Shown in pieces: positions 61,709 through 64,000 of a DNA stretch of 64,000 nt. The position numbers and the translations under genes are program-made. Origin of the DNA: Oceanimonas pelagia (GTDB lineage Bacteria; Pseudomonadota; Gammaproteobacteria; Enterobacterales; Aeromonadaceae); NCBI RefSeq assembly GCF_030849025.1, contig NZ_CP118224.1:1782001-1846000 (forward strand). The letters are read 5' to 3'. The notes beneath the pieces are model-generated. The model searched no databases, was not told where the DNA came from, and was given only the letters and a program-made list of their open reading frames with translations. How positions within the stretch are numbered: position 1 is the stretch's first letter; the number at the start of each line of letters is the position of its first letter.

Positions 61709-63795
61709 TGAAGGCACTTTGTATTACCGGCATGAACTCAGCCAATCTGGAGCAGATTGGCTCTTTTGTTATTCAGGGTGATATAGCTGAAGCAAAGCCA
61801 GTTAAGCGTGGTACCTCCGTCACTATTCAGGACTGGGAAAGCACCATACTCGCCAAACAGTCTTCACCCTCTGCTCTTAAAGTCTCCAGCCTGTGGCGAC
61901 AGCTTGCCTCGGATCTGTTGCTCAACAATATAGACAGCAGCATCTGGGCATGGGTAAGCAACAATACTAGCACCGTGCTGCTGGATTTTTGGGCAGAGCT
62001 GGATCATGACATTCACTTTTTGCTGATATGCAACTCACTTCAGGATTGCCTGCTTGAAGAAGTGAATAAAGGAGCCCAAAGGCAGGAACTCGCAACCTGT
62101 TATGAAAACTGGTGTAACTACCATCAGGCATTGCTGGCATTCTACCTGAAGCACCCTGAGCGCTGCCTGCTTGTGGATGCCAGCAATGCTTTGCTGCATC
62201 CGGCCGAACTTTTGAATGTGATGGGTGAACGCTGGCAGTGGCAGCTTGGTGATACTGTTCTACCAGATCTATGCGAACATAATGACAGCCAGGATGCCAT
62301 TGCCGGCTATATCGTCCACCAACTGCAACAGGAATATTTCCCACAGCCAGATTTCGCCGCGGAACTGAATGCAGCACAACACCCGCTATTGATCAAATCT
62401 GGCAAAACCAGTTCAGACAAGACAATAGCCATTGAAGACGTGATTTCTGGCTACCAATATCAGCGCGAGCAGCAACAGAAACTCATTGAAGAAAATAAAG
62501 CGTTATATCAGCAAAATCTCTCAATGCTGGAGAATAGCAAGGAACAGCAGGAGCTGCTTGCCAAACATATTGATGAATTGCAGACTGAAATAGTTCAGCT
62601 CAACGGCCGCAATAACGCCCAACAACAGGCCACTGAACAGGCAAATGCCCGCTTGGCCCATGTTGAGAATGAAGCGGAAGCATTGCTACTGGAATTGCAT
62701 AACACCCAGGTTGAGCTTGAACAGGCATTAACTGACTACGCCTCTGTTCAGCAGCAGAGAACAGAAGCCGAACAGCAAGTTTCCAGATTTAAACAGCACA
62801 GCCAGCAACAGGCGCAACAACAGCAGACATTGCAAAACCAGATGTCTGAGCTGGAAGCTCATCGTAACCAGCTGGCGCGGTCTGAAGCAGAGCTTCACGA
62901 CCGTGTCAGGCATGTAGAAAGCGAAGCCGAAAAGCTGCTGGTAGCGCTGCATAACACCCAGCAAGAGCTGGAGCAGGCACTATCTCTTAACGCTTCTGCC
63001 GAACAGCAAATTGCCAGGCTTGAACAGCGCAACCAGCAGCAGGCTCAGCAACAGCAAGCCTTGCAAGATAAAGTGTCTCAGCTTGAAATTCATTGTCACC
63101 AGCTGGCTCGGTCCGAAACACAACTTCACGACCGTGTCAGCCATGTAGAAAGCGAAGCCGAAAAGCTGCTGGTAGAGCTGTATAACACCCAGCAAGAGCT
63201 GGAGCAGGCACTGGGACGGCAAATTGAGCTGGAAAAACAGCTGCAACCTCAGCCTCAAGTCGAACAGCTTACCCCTCGTACCGGCTTGCCCAAACTGTGG
63301 AATGGTAAAAAAACCACCTTACCCAAGCTGGGTTTCAGCGAGCTGGAGCTGCGCCATGTTCAGGTAAATCCGGATTATGAACATCTCTGGTTCAGCCTGA
63401 AGAACCCCCAGTTTGGCAAGCGCCAGTTGCCGCACTGGCAATTCCGTTTGTCATGTGCTGCCATTCGGCCCGGGCAGTTTGGCAGCCAGCCCAAGCTCGA
63501 GTTTCCCAAACAGTCACAACAGCTGCTAGGCAACTGGTTTGCAGAAAGCCAGGATGACTTTGGTGAAAAACTGGAGCTGCGTTTCGCTCTGCCGGATGCC
63601 ATGGACAAGGGGCTGTGGAAAAAGCTGGGTAAAGAAGATCAGCGGCTGATCCAGGCACTGATTCTTCAGCTTCCAGCCATATTGCAACAGGCACAGCAGC
63701 GTCGCCCTGCCCTCACCCGTAAATGGCAAGACTGGCATAACCTGGCGCAAGATATAAATCGAATTTATACCCTTAAAACCCAAAAGGGAAAATAA
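61708..63795 (+). CDS. Repeat-containing coiled-coil protein of the capsule locus, hypothetical
   Basis: This 695-residue protein has three parts. The N-terminal 220 residues (CITGMNSANLEQIGSFVIQG; KHPERCLLVDASNALLHPAE) have no recognised fold but recall sulfotransferase-like or P-loop surroundings. The middle (about 250-520) is Gln-rich coiled coil with three copies of a 77-84-residue unit around HVESEAEKLLVALHNTQQEL. The last two copies are nearly identical in DNA (starting at 62893 and 63124, period 231). The C-terminal 165 residues are Trp/Leu-rich and globular. It has no membrane segment and may scaffold glycan-synthesis enzymes. It lies between manC and a probable transferase gene. Confidence 0.75.
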   Translation: MKALCITGMNSANLEQIGSFVIQGDIAEAKPVKRGTSVTIQDWESTILAKQSSPSALKVSSLWRQLASDLLLNNIDSSIWAWVSNNTSTVLLDFWAELDHDIHFLLICNSLQDCLLEEVNKGAQRQELATCYENWCNYHQALLAFYLKHPERCLLVDASNALLHPAELLNVMGERWQWQLGDTVLPDLCEHNDSQDAIAGYIVHQLQQEYFPQPDFAAELNAAQHPLLIKSGKTSSDKTIAIEDVISGYQYQREQQQKLIEENKALYQQNLSMLENSKEQQELLAKHIDELQTEIVQLNGRNNAQQQATEQANARLAHVENEAEALLLELHNTQVELEQALTDYASVQQQRTEAEQQVSRFKQHSQQQAQQQQTLQNQMSELEAHRNQLARSEAELHDRVRHVESEAEKLLVALHNTQQELEQALSLNASAEQQIARLEQRNQQQAQQQQALQDKVSQLEIHCHQLARSETQLHDRVSHVESEAEKLLVELYNTQQELEQALGRQIELEKQLQPQPQVEQLTPRTGLPKLWNGKKTTLPKLGFSELELRHVQVNPDYEHLWFSLKNPQFGKRQLPHWQFRLSCAAIRPGQFGSQPKLEFPKQSQQLLGNWFAESQDDFGEKLELRFALPDAMDKGLWKKLGKEDQRLIQALILQLPAILQQAQQRRPALTRKWQDWHNLAQDINRIYTLKTQKGK

Positions 63796-63798
63796 GTC

Positions 63799-64000
63799 AT
63801 GGCGGTGCAATATCATACTCTCATTCACATAGGCTGTGGTTCGCAGCCTGATATAGAGCTTTACACACAACTGGCGGAAAGCATCATCCTGGTGGATGCA
63901 GCCGGCTCAGTAGCAAGCGTACTTAAAAAACTGGAAAAGAAGACATCCAAAACAGTGACCGTGCTGCAGAAGAGTGTCGCCGCATCAACAAGGCCCGTTT
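63799..64000 (+). CDS. Partial gene, possible SAM-dependent methyltransferase
   Basis: The gene opens at an ATG three bases after the preceding stop and runs off the right edge. The visible 67 residues read AVQYHTLIHIGCGSQPDIEL, then LYTQLAESIILVDAAGSVAS. A strand ending HIGCGS and a second strand ending in ILVDA fit the first two strands and the acidic ribose-binding residue of a Rossmann methyltransferase (FkbM-like). The fragment is too short for certainty. Confidence 0.55.
   Translation, partial: MAVQYHTLIHIGCGSQPDIELYTQLAESIILVDAAGSVASVLKKLEKKTSKTVTVLQKSVAASTRPV

Overview
The window is about 64 kb of a GC-rich gammaproteobacterial chromosome. Gene content and order point to the Aeromonadales / Oceanimonas-Zobellella type, but that is inference from protein style; there is no rRNA or other marker here to settle it. 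Support comes from an E. coli-like hinT-lpoB-thiK-nagZ-ndh block, TamAB, HtpX, Adk-HemH, an anaerobic-style cobalamin salvage set, a divergent bioA/bioBFCD locus and a group 2 (Kps) capsule export locus.

Layout, left to right. 1-10.6 kb: a VOC-family protein divergent from a LysR regulator, a HIT protein, cobO-cobQ, ndh, nagZ, thiK, lpoB, hinT, a tRNA-Pro(GGG) with a textbook promoter and terminator, a phosphoribosyltransferase and a lipoprotein. 10.6-22.5 kb: envelope genes (PglL-type O-oligosaccharyltransferase, TamB-TamA, a class A-like penicillin-binding protein), plus mobB and an MsrA-like protein whose catalytic cysteine is serine. 22.6-27.1 kb: a YdjM-like membrane protein, cobT-cobS-cobC, a short RlpA-like lipoprotein and two small proteins. 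27.3-40.1 kb: a defence island. It holds a candidate structured small RNA, a type I-F CRISPR array of 55 repeats and 54 spacers, an AT-rich leader with a perfect IHF site, then (all on the minus strand) csy4, csy3, csy2, csy1, cas2-3 and cas1, with a WYL-domain regulator at the head. 40.4-48.3 kb: htpX, the biotin locus, hemH and adk. 48.6-51.5 kb: a tightly coupled three-gene operon (hydrolase-like membrane protein, cytochrome P450, small membrane protein). 51.7 kb to the right edge: kpsS, a promoter followed by a perfect RfaH ops element, a lipoprotein, kpsD-kpsM-kpsT-kpsE, a long glycosyltransferase, manC, a repeat-rich coiled-coil protein and a partial gene.

The cas operon, leader and array look intact: the Csy4 catalytic His, the Cas3 HD and helicase motifs and the leader are all present, and one spacer pair indicates past acquisition from the same target. 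The fourth and ninth newest spacers are overlapping and on opposite strands, and fit slipped/flipped primed acquisition beside one CC PAM. The capsule locus is carried on an RfaH-type leader, and it is interrupted twice by related composite repeats with inverted arms.

At least four families of dispersed short repeats sit between genes: GTCATTCC..GGAGTGAC, AGCTGTAAGC..GCTTTAAGT, CCCTCCCCTT..AAGGGGAGGG and GTAG..TTTAGCC. Several begin exactly at or over a stop codon.
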